From assembly GCA_014607495.2 (NCBI GenBank), contig CP053157.1:5456001-5520000 (forward strand): a stretch of 64,000 bases of DNA, written 5' to 3'. Under the pieces are notes generated by a model, which was given only the letters and a program-made list of their open reading frames with translations, ran no database searches and was not told the origin of the DNA. Source of the stretch: Carposina sasakii (lineage: Eukaryota > Arthropoda > Insecta > Lepidoptera > Carposinidae). This document shows, piece after piece, positions 31,976 to 43,149 of the stretch. Position numbers and translations under genes: made by a program. Numbering within the stretch: position 1 is the stretch's first letter; each line of letters opens with the position of its first letter.

Positions 31976-34444
31976 TATTTTATTTGTTATTATTACACCG
32001 GCGATGCAAATAGCACCAGTTACCAACAAAACGGAATTATTAACATTATGCAACAATTAATGCAACACTGGAAATCCTTAGCATGGAAAAATTATTAAAA
32101 AACAACCTTAACTTCCAACCTGTCTGATGTTTACAGAATAATTTTATTAAATTGGTGATATGAAAATGAGAACTGGGAAGAACGACAACCAAAAGCTGTC
32201 TGACGCAAACAAACGTGTGACGTGACGCCTCCTTCCTTTACACGATGGACCATACGGATGGTCCACTATTGGTAATTTATCGCATGACAATTATGTATTG
32301 GCCAAAATGGCTGGCAAACTCATCTCGTGTGTGACTTTGGAAGACTGATTTTGTAAATGCTTACGATTACGAAGATGGGCAATGCTCTAAATCAAATGCT
32401 ATGTTGGACATCGATTACCACCTATTTGCGCTCAATACCTAGTTGGCGCTACTATAGCGTGAGGTTTTTAAACATCACAGTCAAAGTTTTTGTTTACACA
32501 CATGTAATTAATATTTTTAATACCTAGGTACCTTGAAAGACATAAATAACCGTAGGTACCATTAGGTACCATATTAACAAACATTCTGCAGTTTTGATCG
32601 GAATAAAATCAGGACATAAGTTTCCCAAAGAAAAATTGTCATGGCAGGAGTGAGTGTCGACTCGCAGTGACCCCTTTATTTAATCCTTAAAAAAAAAACT
32701 CTTTTTCATAAATATTACTTACTTTAACTCTGGTGATTATGCGTTATCTGAAGAGAAATTACCATGTAGGTACTAGGTATACAGGCTGTTTGTGATAGCC
32801 AGGCAAATATTGATACCATGACTTACATGATTCTGACGCGGATAACACTGAAAATTTTCGCCGGAAAATTCCAAAATTTTCCGTATTTTTTTTCATATTT
32901 TCAGGAAAGAAATAGTTTAGTTCGTTTCATTAGGGCTTAGAAGATTTTCAACTGATCACCCCTAATAGAGAGTCACAAGTGATCCAAAAACCAGCAATGT
33001 GTCGCACAATAACCAATAAGCCCATTTAATTAGTCACAGGATCGCATAACTCGATCGTCGTATACTCGTAACTCTGTTACTGTTGCCACCCACACCCTGT
33101 ATAAAATTGTAATACTCGACTGCTGCGCCAGCAGGAGGTTCCATAATGACAAAGAGCTGACTGGCTAATACACTAAACAATGTCACTTTGACATTAGAAA
33201 AGTTTCATAGTAACCAGGGATTTGGTATCTCCTCTTATGATGGATTCCAAGGTCTGAATAAGAAATTGAAACATCAAAAAATGACAGCCTCCCACCTTGT
33301 TTTCCCATAAGGGATCCCTTACACAGCAAAAAAATACCCTATAATGTAAGTAAAGACGTTGACAAAGGCATAAATATAATATTATCATGAAAAACTTGGA
33401 TTCGTTTTGAAAATGTTTAACATATTTAATAGAGTAATGAAATGTATTTAATGTAATTCGTAATATAAAGTGCATAGAATATAGCAAAACAAACCTTCGC
33501 GGTAGCTAAAAATTCCGTATTTTAAGGTATGTTCTGTTGCTATGTAATGGTATCCCTGGGTAGCACATGACAATTTTGTCAAATCATGTCAAGTCGATTT
33601 GTTTAAATCGCTTCGCATATTTGTGGGGACTAAATAGGATATTTTGGTGGTATTGATATAAATATGGTAGTGAAGTTCGTGGTTGCAGAAGCGAGTGACA
33701 TCCAGGATGCAACTTAATATTTCACTCGTAAGTACAAAATTGAATTTCCAATCTATGGCCCTAGGCAAAAACTCAAACGGCTAAATTTAGGCAATATTCA
33801 CTCTTGCTTTTTTAAATATTTGTCACAAAACTTTATTAGTTGCTTATCCTCATAATCCCAATATTTTCTGTGTATTGTGTATTTTCGAGTAGGGTGCACA
33901 TACTTTTCCATAACAAAAGGTTCCGACCCTACAATGAATTTATTTTAAAATGTTATAACAATAGCTATTGTGATATGGATAACATTATAAATGTGAAAGT
34001 AACTCTGTCTATCTCGCTTTCACGCCTACTGCCGCCATTTACTGAGCGGAATTATTTTAGTGATAATTTTCTCTGCGTATCTTTGGGTGGGCCTAGAAAA
34101 GGTTTAAACGCCTAGCTTGGTGGTGCCTATCACTGTATCACTGTCACATTTTGTAATCACTAGTTAGCATAGGTGTTATAAAATTATCAAGAAAATCAAG
34201 GAAACCCGTGTATGGATTATAGTAACGTTATAGCTACCGAAATATTATATCACTGGATCAATTACTGGCAGATAGAGCAGAAAACATTTGTCGTTCACTA
34301 CAAAAACATTTATCGTTCTTATGCTCAGCTTCAAAGGGCGATGGAAAAAATTGTGCAAATAAAATAAAAGATATTTTAATGGTTATTTAGTTGTTAAATC
34401 CCTTTAATCTAAATAAAACACTAAAGTACTTAAAACAACGTTTC
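31976..34444. other. USP22 upstream region and intergenic DNA
   Basis: This holds the presumed USP22 promoter (about 32000-32400; no TATA box or clear initiator was identified). At 33654-33735 a short sequence with ATG at 33664 and an ACTC/gtaagt donor could be a 5' UTR exon of the downstream gene; its frame closes before the donor, so it is not coding. Nothing else recognised. Confidence 0.35.
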
Positions 34445-34687
34445 TTATTTGTACGTATGCAATAGTGGTATGAAATATAAGTATTCATAATGATGTACTC
34501 GTAAATATACCAATTTAAATTCCAGGTCTTTAGGATCAAGGACAATATCACAATGGCTAAGACCATCCTTTTTTATTTTGTAAATGTGTAATGAAAAATG
34601 TGCAAATTTTTTGTTACCTATTTTTAGCCCAATACAAATTCCATTGGGTTCTTCAACTATATTATTGATTTCAACTACATAAGTCAT
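34445..34687 (-). CDS. Hypothetical small protein, 80 residues
   Basis: ATG at 34687 opens a frame beginning MTYVVEINNIVEEPNG that continues IGLKIGNKKFAHFSLHIYKI and ends at 34445. I do not recognise the family. The composition of the first 58 residues is protein-like, with alternating charged and hydrophobic positions, but the last part (Tyr/His-rich) may be intron, since a gtatat donor-like site falls at about 34509. No signal peptide or membrane segment. It may be an exon of a minus-strand gene or chance. Confidence 0.25.
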   Translation of the reverse strand: MTYVVEINNIVEEPNGICIGLKIGNKKFAHFSLHIYKIKKDGLSHCDIVLDPKDLEFKLVYLRVHHYEYLYFIPLLHTYK

Positions 34688-35710
34688 TGACAATTTGTTA
34701 ATAATACATAATCTGTCTTTAATTTTTTAGGAAAATTTCTGTAAATGAAGTACTCTGCAATTATTCCTACTTTTCTTTAGAAACGGATAATCTAATCTTC
34801 ACTAATTATGTATCCACCATAAAAATTGCTGATGTTTAATGTGTTTGCTTTTCCCCAATATGGGCGACAAATGGTTTTACGAATACAGTAAAATAAATGA
34901 ATATACAGCTTTACGCATTACTATTGCTCGCGTGTATTTGATTAGAAAGCTGTTAGCTGTTTGACAGATCTCAGTTGACCTTCAAAAATGCAAGCATTAC
35001 ATTGATTCACGTATATGCTACTCAGCAATACTAGGCATTTGGGTGAATCTTAGTCCGGAATATATTTTTGATGAATTCGTCGAAAAAAATTGAACCATGT
35101 GGCACAACAATTATTATAATGCTTCCTGTGTTACTTGGGTTGTTCATTGTAGAATAAATGTCATTGAATGAAAAAATGTCCATTAAAATTAAATTGTGAG
35201 TACACTCTACTTTTTTTCCCGTCTAGGTTTTCAAGGTCAAATTTTCGAGAGGTTTCGAGAGAGAAATTTTAGTAAGAAGCGCTGTTTCCAGCTTGTATAC
35301 ATTTCTATGATAGTAACGTATTGCCCTTTTTATGTTTCACAGCCTTACTTTCGGAAAATTGCCTAAGTTACAAAATTTGCGGGCTGTTGCGGCCCGTGAG
35401 AGTTCATTTGTATGGCCCATTCATTACGCCATGGTTGGTTATCCAAAGCAAGGAGGACACACATAGCAAGGCAAACCAATCGTAAAACAACCAAAGAAGT
35501 TACAAATAGTAACTAAAAACTGGACTGTGCAGGAGTTTTACCAAGAGATAATGTTTGCTCCTTGTTTGCTCACAAGCTCACCCCCACATCATAATGGGTT
35601 TCACTCCTCTTGCCTCTCTTTTCTTAAGGCCTTTCTCTTTTCTTAAGGCCTTTTCTTCAATTTTCTTGCATTTTACATTTTTTGTGTTGTCGGCGTATCA
35701 AATATTGTTA
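34688..35710. other. Intergenic, nothing recognised
   Basis: AT-rich. The only structure noticed is a short duplication of CTTTTCTTAAGGCCTTT near 35625-35655. Confidence 0.4.
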
Positions 35711-36107
35711 TACAGGATGTTTTTTTGTGGCCACCTTTAACGAAGGGTACGTATTCTATACCATATTCTATACATGAAATAAAGTAAGTTTATGCCAAAA
35801 AAAATGCTGGGAAAAAAATTTTATTTTTTAAAAAAAATTTTAAATTCCTTGATTGTGCGAAATTTATAGTGTCTAGTGTTTATGTTAGTTTTTTTATAGA
35901 CGGATATTAATTATTTTTCGTGAAAAAATCCTGCTACGCGCGTCTATGTGCATTTATGCAGAAAAACGCAGTCTATTTACTCAACTTTGGACCCTAATAT
36001 TTTGGAAACCAGACACTTCCCAGGTATGCTTCCATGGAGAAAAATGATCGTGATGATGAGGAGATTCCGTAGTTTTCGGGAACGTGGACGATCAAAAATC
36101 ACCTGTA
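35711..36107 (-). mobile_element. TACAGG-ended MITE, copy C, just upstream of cytohesin
   Basis: Termini TACAGGATGTTTTTTTGTGG and AAAAATCACCTGTA are flanked by TA on both sides. The interior is the reverse complement of 5747-6110, through CTACGCGCGTCTATGTGCAT, TTTACTCAACTTTGGACCCT and AAACCAGACACTTCCCAGGT. About 397 bp, the longest copy here. It ends 297 bases before the cytohesin start codon. Confidence 0.8.
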
Positions 36108-36404
36108 TTATAATACCAAGTGTGAGGTAAAAATCGATTTTATATAGTGTTCGTGTATTCGGGGCCTTAAATAATTGTATTCCAACGTTGTAGAACGTGG
36201 TCAACTTGACCGTTCCGTTTTACGCATATCAATATTACGAATATTTTTGTGTTTCGGTTGAGCGGACGTCGAAAGAATAACGGTCCCAAAATTGTGTGCT
36301 AGAAACGGAACGCAACTGTAGTAAATAAAGAAAAATGGCCGTTGTCATATAATTACGATGTAAACTTTTGTTGATACTTTTAATTTTTTACAGTTTTTAG
36401 AGAA

Positions 36405-36483
36405 ATGATAAGTGAATTTGAAAATTTGTCCCTTGGAGGAAATAATGCTACGAACAACCATGGCGATCTTTTTACTCATAATG
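36405..36483 (+). CDS. step: Cytohesin exon a
   Basis: ATG at 36405 to the AATG/gtatgt donor, phase 1. Acceptor-like ttttttacag (ends 36393) and tttttag (ends 36400) lie just before the ATG, so an upstream 5' UTR exon is likely. Confidence 0.72.
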
Positions 36484-36677
36484 GTATGTCAGTCATAATG
36501 TACTTGTTGTTGGTACTGGGACTACTTTTCCAAATTAAAACATGACCTCAATGACTTGTTTCTAGTATGTAGTCGGGATTTTGATGATATTCTTATTTTT
36601 TAGAGTTATCGCCGGAGCAGCAAAAAACTTTAATAGATATAAGGCGACGGAAGACCGAGTTACTATTAGAAATACAG
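36405..36677 (+). CDS. step: Cytohesin (steppke) N-terminus, two exons, partial
   Basis: Exon 36405-36483 joins exon 36604-36677 to give 51 residues: MISEFENLSLGGNNATN... then ELSPEQQKTLIDIRRRKTEL and LLEIQ, ending in phase 0. ELSPEQQ..L.DIRRRK.ELL.EIQ is the start of the cytohesin coiled coil (human: LTAEERQELENIRRRKQELL). Cytohesins are Arf guanine-nucleotide exchange factors with a coiled coil, a Sec7 domain and a PH domain that binds phosphoinositides at the plasma membrane; the fly orthologue is steppke. No Sec7 or PH exon is recognisable in the window, so the gene probably continues beyond its right edge. Confidence 0.8.
36604..36677 (+). CDS. step: Cytohesin exon b (coiled coil)
   Basis: Acceptor ttttttag at 36603, donor ATACAG/gtaata. 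Encodes LSPEQQKTLIDIRRRKTEL, then LLEIQ; phase 0 at the end. Confidence 0.82.
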
Positions 36678-37629
36678 GTAATATGTAATTACTGTATGCA
36701 GTATGCACTTACCTTCAGATTGGATTATGATAAATTAGTGACTGTGGGATATTCATTAAAGCTGTAGAAATTTTTTTTTGGTTAGTAAAGTCCTATTTTT
36801 TCAAGAAATTATCTATACATAGGTGAGTACCTAATCAAGCCTTGTTTATATTTGGTAGGTAGTGTATGCTTCATATACATAGGTATAGACTTTGTATGGT
36901 AGACAGAAAGGTGTTCTTGTATTGATAATAATTCTTACATTTATCAATTACTCAGACCAGTTAACTCCTATAATTGTTACCTGTCCTGAATTATTGATAG
37001 ATATATACATAGAAAATTCTTTGTTGCACTATAAAGTTGTACAAAGGTGAACTTAATGCTACATAGCATTCTCTTCCAGTTAACCAGTACTGTTGGAGAA
37101 CAGTTTGAAGGTAGTGCTCAAATATATATAAATGTATATAAAAACTAAAAATACACAATGCAGCAACAAAATACAGGCAGATACAATAAATTGCCGTATC
37201 TACCACTATACAGTCATGATTTGCTTTAAAAAAAAAAAAAAAAACTTGTATACTCTGGTCTTAAACACCTCTACAGAGGAAGATTCATGAATAGCCAGGG
37301 GCTCTTTAAGGCTCTATAAGGTGGTCATGCGGTTCCCTAAACTTCTGAAGACCCATGATTTTGTCTTCATAAAATTTAGAATTTACATTTTTCCTTTCCC
37401 TGTAGGAGTTTTGGGAAACTTAGTGTATTCCTATACTATATATAGATAAATACCAAATTTCAGCCTCCCCTTACTACCTTACCTATAACTTTAATGACAT
37501 GAATGTACATTTTTATATGCCACCTAAAATTCCTTAACTGGGCAAAGATATGATGAATATGTTGAGATTTGTTTTAACATGTTAAAACATTTGACATCGG
37601 CTTAATTTAATCTTAAGTTAATTCTGATT
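36678..37629. other. Cytohesin intron, nothing recognised
   Basis: AT-rich, with a homopolymer A tract near 37228-37243. No exon matching the Sec7 region was found. Confidence 0.5.
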
Positions 37630-37766
37630 AGGGCTGATTTTGCCAATGGTTCGAGAGCCTATATGAAGGGTAAAGTTGATGAAGTCTCTTTCATAATAAA
37701 ATTTTAGGAAGACAGAATCAAATTTTTGTTTCAAATAGGTTATCTGTCCACTGGAAAATTGGCTTT
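37630..37766. mobile_element. MITE of the AATGGTCAGATA family, copy 3
   Basis: It begins AGGGCTGATTTTGCCAATGG, TTCGAGAG and ends TTATCTGTCCACTGGAAAAT, TGGC; the ends are diverged inverted copies. Confidence 0.45.
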
Positions 37767-38092
37767 TAATATTATAATAAAACCCTTTGAATAATTATTA
37801 TCCAATGAGAAAATTATGATATAGGTAAAAATTATGTGGGAAGTATCTTGTTAATGGATTCATGCTTATTCTTGTGTCCTGCAATTAATCATCAAAAAGT
37901 TCTGTACTTTCATATCAGGCACTGAATAGGGACAAGGTTTACCAAAAGAATTTACAATCTACATACATAATATATATATTTTTCTATTACCTCATTGATT
38001 TGATTTAATTACCAGTGTTCAATAATAAGGGATAAAGATTTCAATCTAGTATAGATATGCATTTCTTTCTGCATTAAAAACTGAAAAAAAAA

Positions 38093-38851
38093 GCAAGAAC
38101 TTATATGTCCGGTGGGCTAGAATTCTATATTATTATGGAATGAATACTATTGAAGAACATAAATATTTTCTAATGATTGTAACATAAAAACTGAACAGCC
38201 AGGATCCATTGAAATATTAGCGTAGCTGTCGGATAATGGATCCCAACTGTTCAGTTGTTATGTTACGATCATTAGAAAATATTTTATGTTCTTCAATAGT
38301 ATTCATTCCATAATAAAATTATAGAATTCTAGCCCACCGGACATATAAGTGCTTGTTTTTTTTTTCTTTTCAGTTTTTAAGCAGTCAGGCTTTTGGATTT
38401 TTTAAATTATGTTATTTTATTTTATACTTTTTTGTTATGAGTACCTAGCTACTAATAGATACGCTTCAAGAAACATGCTCGGCAGCAAGAAGTTTTCGTC
38501 TTGCTGCTGTCTAAAAACTTATATCTGAGAATGGTTGTTACGCAACATTCAATCAATATAAATCCTAAACGATTAATCGAATAAAAAAATATTGAGAGAA
38601 ACCTAAAAATTATTTTTAAATACCTATTCAACAATACCCCACTCGATATAGTTCACAAGTAGTCGCCATATTGGATTTTCACTAACGTCATATCTTTAGT
38701 GACACTCCCCGTACTAAGAGGAATCGATTGACGTATGAATCATAAAAATCGGTCGAGGCGTTTGGTCTGTGTAGATATGCTTCAAAGGAACATACATACA
38801 TAGGCTGTTAAACACAATACCACTCCTTTGCGTCGCGCAGTCGGGTTAAAA
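38093..38851 (-). mobile_element. Composite fold-back element, copy 2 (inverted)
   Basis: Positions 38093-38355 form a hairpin with arms of about 120 bp: CAAGAACTTATATGTCCGGT at the left pairs with ACCGGACATATAAGTGCTTG at the right. The centre carries GGATCCATTGAAATATTAGC and GTCGGATAATGGATCC. It continues through CAAGTAGTCGCCATATTGGA and GAATCGATTGACGTATGAAT, ending GCGTCGCGCAGTCGGGTTAA, AAAG. It is the reverse complement of copy 1. Confidence 0.82.
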
Positions 38852-39439
38852 AGGATGAGGCAGCTTTTCCTCATTCCATTTGCACCAAGTAGCTACTCTG
38901 TATCGACCATTGCTTTAGATTCTTGAGAGAATCATGACATGAGCAATAGACATCATAACATTAACCTTAGGACTTAGGAATATGGAATATGACTTAATTA
39001 AAAAAAAATTAAAAATGTTAACTAGGAAAGCAAATAAATAAAGTAAGTAAGTAAATATAATTGCATCCTAAGATTGAATCAGAGCGAAATATTTAACTCT
39101 TCATCATTTGTTCAGACAGCAACTAGCCTATAATGGACTAATCTTCTGGCTCATTACATTACATTACATACCAGTGTTTTAAAATTTATTGCGCGGCCTG
39201 CAGAGTTACTTTCGCATTTATAATATCACGTCTTGTCAACTTAATAATTCCTATCACGTGAGACCGCGTTCCTATGCCTTCAAAATCTAACAACCAGCAA
39301 CCAAAAAACAATCAATAAAATATGAACTGGGAACCATCCCCTATCGTGCTATTCCCGCCTCCCGTCCGATGGCGCTCATGTCCCGTCTGATTCAAATTCA
39401 TTCAATACGTTCCAAAGCTGACGTAAGCAGGCAATGTTC

Positions 39440-39720
39440 AGATTACTACAGCCCCAGTCGGCCGGTCGGTATAGTAAGCCAGTAACTGACTGCTTCTATA
39501 CGCGGCGGGTCGCGTTCGCCGCTTGTTCGTCGCCGGTTTCCTACGTCACTGCCGCCCCTTGGCTAGTAACAATACAGTGACAGGACAGTGTTTACCGGCC
39601 AGTGTAGTAATCGAAAATCGGTTCATTTCCGCAAGTGTGTTGTGATAGCGTTATCTGTAAGTGATAAGTGGAAAATGTTATGACTCGTCGGTGCACAGGA
39701 TCCTTGCGTGATTTCTCTCC
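39440..39720 (+). promoter_or_regulatory. Candidate promoter and 5' UTR region
   Basis: Local GC content rises sharply (GCGGCGGGTCGCGTTCGCCG, CTTGTTCGTCGCC) followed by CAGTG/TCAGT-like initiator sequence and a possible donor ATCTGTAAGTG near 39653. Inferred as a transcription start for the first exons at 41 kb. No TATA box was seen. Confidence 0.35.
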
Positions 39721-41089
39721 TGGGAGAATACGTTATTCCAGCGGAGGATTTCGCTTTTTGTGATAATACTGCGACCTTCTTGGATTATTTTTGAATATCG
39801 CAGGGTACCCTTAACAGTTTATTGGATATTTACCACGTTTACACAGAAACACCTAACAACAACCCATTGAATATGTATTTTCCCTGTATCTATCAAATGT
39901 TATTCTATTTAACCGACCGACAACGATTCCAATAATGCCATTATTACTATTGCGGCAATTTATTTAAACCGCGTTCCTTAACATGTTCACCTTCGTCCAT
40001 TGCATTGCGATATCGCTTTGTTATCTCATGTATTGATTCAAAATAAATCGTTAACTATGCTATGCCAGTAGTTAATTGTGATGATGACTAGTCTGAGCAG
40101 ATTCATTTTGCATATCAATTAGCAATTGCTTAAAACAATGCATAATCAATTCTTAACAGTAATTTAATTGTAAATTGTTAACTATGTATCACTATTTAGA
40201 CCGTTGACAACGATGGGCAATCAGAGAATGTGTTTGCTCAAATTTAATTAACACTTTGTCATTTGTATTGTACCTAAGCCCTGCCCGTCCTCTACTGTGT
40301 AGTCGAACGCTTATCTAAAATCCATTAGTGAAGAGAGTATATATTTCATGAAGTAAATTGATTCACAAAAATCTAAAAATGTGACTCATTGCGTTCCCAT
40401 CAATATTTGAGATAATATTTGCGTTCATATCAGACATATCATCTGGATTTGTTTACATAAACATACATGATTTATTCGATACATTGTAAGCGGCGAAGAG
40501 AATTACAATAACGAAAATTTCGCTAACTGTAAATTTTTCGGTAAAATAGGTACATACCTATCACTCGAAAGTTGCATCTGACTCATTGTTAATTATGTTC
40601 CCATTCCCACCGAGACTGGACAAAGTTCGCGATTCAAGTTTATCGCATTTCCTTTCGCACTTCCGTAGTGTGCTGTTTTGCTCGATAACTAGGTAGGTAG
40701 GTACTATGTTATCTATCGCTGTAATGGCTCTATATGTGCAAGTGTGCACCATCTCTAGAATAGAATCTATCAGTTTCTAAAACTAAACTAAAGTATTTTC
40801 ACGTCCCATGTAGATTAAACGCTACTGTTTTTCTCGGAATAGATATCTGTAGTTATCAGAATAATAATTCTCAATAGTAGTTTCCGTAGAAAGAAGAAAA
40901 TTCGGTTTCAAAACTAGCCTAATCTGTTAGGCATACATTTTTTTAAGTACAGATAAGATCGATAGGTGTGACGAGGCCGTCTCAGGCGTGCAGAAAGATA
41001 ACAAACGTATAGTTGTCACAGTGCCAAACTGTGCGTCCGCGACTATCTTCAGTCGAGTTTGTTCCTTAGTGGGAAGTGTATGGCGCGCG

Positions 41090-41188
41090 ATGTGCTTGCA
41101 TGTGCGCCTTCTGTGCGGAGCTCTGTGGTGGCCGCTGCTGATGCGATGCGCCCGCGCAGCCCGCACCTACGATGACGACTACGAGCAG
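41090..41188 (+). CDS. Probable alternative first coding exon (33 residues)
   Basis: ATG at 41090 (frame open upstream to 40988) encodes MCLHVRLLCGALWWPLLMRC, ARAARTYDDDYEQ, a hydrophobic stretch then an acidic tail, ending GAGCAG/gtctgt in phase 0. GC-rich compared with its flanks. No family recognised. A phase-0 end allows it to replace the cytohesin exon b junction or to start another gene. Confidence 0.4.
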
Positions 41189-41442
41189 GTCTGTCTCCGA
41201 AGTCGCTTTCTGTGCACACCGTAATCAAATCATCGTTTGTAGCTTCACTTATGTTTTGGCAAACGTTCGGATCTCTGTCCCGTGCAGTCATTGGTTTTCC
41301 ACTTTTATGCTTTGTTCGCATTTTTTATTTTGATATTTTCGCTTGTAGGTTCATGTGGTGCTTCACTAATATTGTTGTGTTAACTGTGTTTAGTCAAATA
41401 GTGTGTGTGTGATGAGCGGCGTGCGTTGGCACTAGTAGAGTA

Positions 41443-41652
41443 ATGTTTATCAAAGCTGGGCCCAGTCCGGCCGAAGAGGAGCGTCGTGGTTCGGTATCCA
41501 ACTGGTTCTCGTCCTTGCGACGAGGAGGAAGACGCAAGCGCGAGGAAAACATAGCCCCGTCCAATTATGGCTCACTGGGCAGGCGGAAGGATGGATCACA
41601 TCCGCGTGGAAAGACCAGATCCGCCTGGGATTTGACCACCGTATCTAGACTG
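41443..41652 (+). CDS. Probable alternative first coding exon (70 residues)
   Basis: ATG at 41443 encodes MFIKAGPSPAEEERRGSVSN, then WFSSLRRGGRRKREEN, SNYGSLGRRKDGSHPRGKTR and SAWDLTTVSRL. It is strongly basic and Ser/Arg-rich, with RRGS and RRKREE motifs suited to kinase sites or membrane charge binding. Codon choice is GC-rich, unlike the surrounding AT-rich DNA. It probably ends at CTG/gtttgt (phase 0); the next stop in frame is at 41662. Family not recognised. Confidence 0.5.
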
Positions 41653-43149
41653 GTTTGTATATAATTTCTTATTTAGTATAACTTGTTTACCCCTAAACCA
41701 AGGGTGCTGGAGACAATTGGCCAACGTCCAAATGCGCTGGATCGATCACGCTTCCCGAGCTAAGCGTATGATGCGACCACACAGTTTAGGTAAATTATGA
41801 TATTGATTTAAAGTGGGCACAGGTTTATGGTTTGTTTTTGGGATTGTTTGCTAAATCTTTCATCATACAAATAATAACCAATCATTACCAACTATCATTG
41901 TCACAGTTTTTGTGCGCACTATCGCATGCTGTTGTCTTATCTATATGCGTAAGTCTTACTATTTCAGGACAAACAAGTTTATTTACAAAAATGCTCTATA
42001 TATTTTGTAATAGATAAAAGAAATATAAAACTTAGTCACCACTTAAAAAGATAAACGTTACCACAACTTCTAAATGCCTTGATTAACATGGAGTATCCCT
42101 ACTAGGGGAGAAACTCTTGTCGATATAGTAATACAATACGCCCACTTGTGACTATTATATGTATGTTTTCCTGGAGCACTGTGTGTATATTGTGAACCTA
42201 GGGGAATTAATGCTCTATTGTGGTTTGATCAACATTGATAATGGATTTAATTCCTAGTGATATTTTAATGATTTAATTCCTGGTGATATTTTAATCTTGT
42301 TATATTTTATGTTACAATGGAAAGTGCATTCTTCCTTTATATTCTTGTTAGTGAATTTTGATGATATGGCAATTGCAATAAGATACCGAGTTTGATGTTT
42401 ACATTTTAATTTCAAAGGCTCCGTAGTTTAGGCTCTAGCATTGTCATAGTGCTACGAAAAAGATATTTTTCCATTTCATGTTCTTTGCCTGTACACTTAT
42501 TCCGGGTGATTGTGTAAAATCCAGAAAACCATTCATTTATAATATTTGCAGAATTAGAAGTAAGTTGTAGAAATTAAATAGAATTAAATGTTTAATTTGT
42601 TAGTAGTTCGGTATCAGTCACATTATTGTGTTCTAGTTAGAGGCTCGTAATATGCACATAAAAGCTTAGTCTGTCCTAGAAAGGACAAGACAATGTGTCC
42701 AGCATTCTTCCGTATGACATCACTGTTAACACAAATGTGCATGTTTACACGAAATGTTTGCCCTACACATGCTGGGCCTGGGGAACAAAGACCGTCATCT
42801 GCTATCGACACAGTTTCATTACATATTCCTATTAGCTCCTGTGATGTCGTACTTTAAATCATTGTTTTGGTATATTTTGAATAACATTTGTTTAAAAGTA
42901 GGTATGTCTGAGTTTTTTATTCTGTCTAAGTGGAATGTAATGTACTCTATGTTATCTGTTGTCATGCATTACAAATTGAACAATTTTAGGATTCTTTAGA
43001 AGGGTTATACCTATTTATGTTTCTTATATCTGCGTACATTCTTCCATTACACTCAAGCTTGTTTACATTGTTAGTTAGTGAGTATAGAAGATATTTTAGC
43101 TATTTAGGTAGATTCCTAAACAAAATTTTACCTTATCAGTCAGTGTAGG
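41653..43149. other. Probable intron, nothing recognised
   Basis: AT-rich. It contains an approximate duplication of ATTTAATTCCTRGTGATATT at 42242-42295. No conserved frame. Confidence 0.5.

Noticed and set aside
40927..41321. Minus-strand open frames of 79-90 codons opposite the 41-kb exon
   Set aside because: They are antisense shadows of a GC-rich plus-strand exon; their Arg/His-rich composition follows from that.
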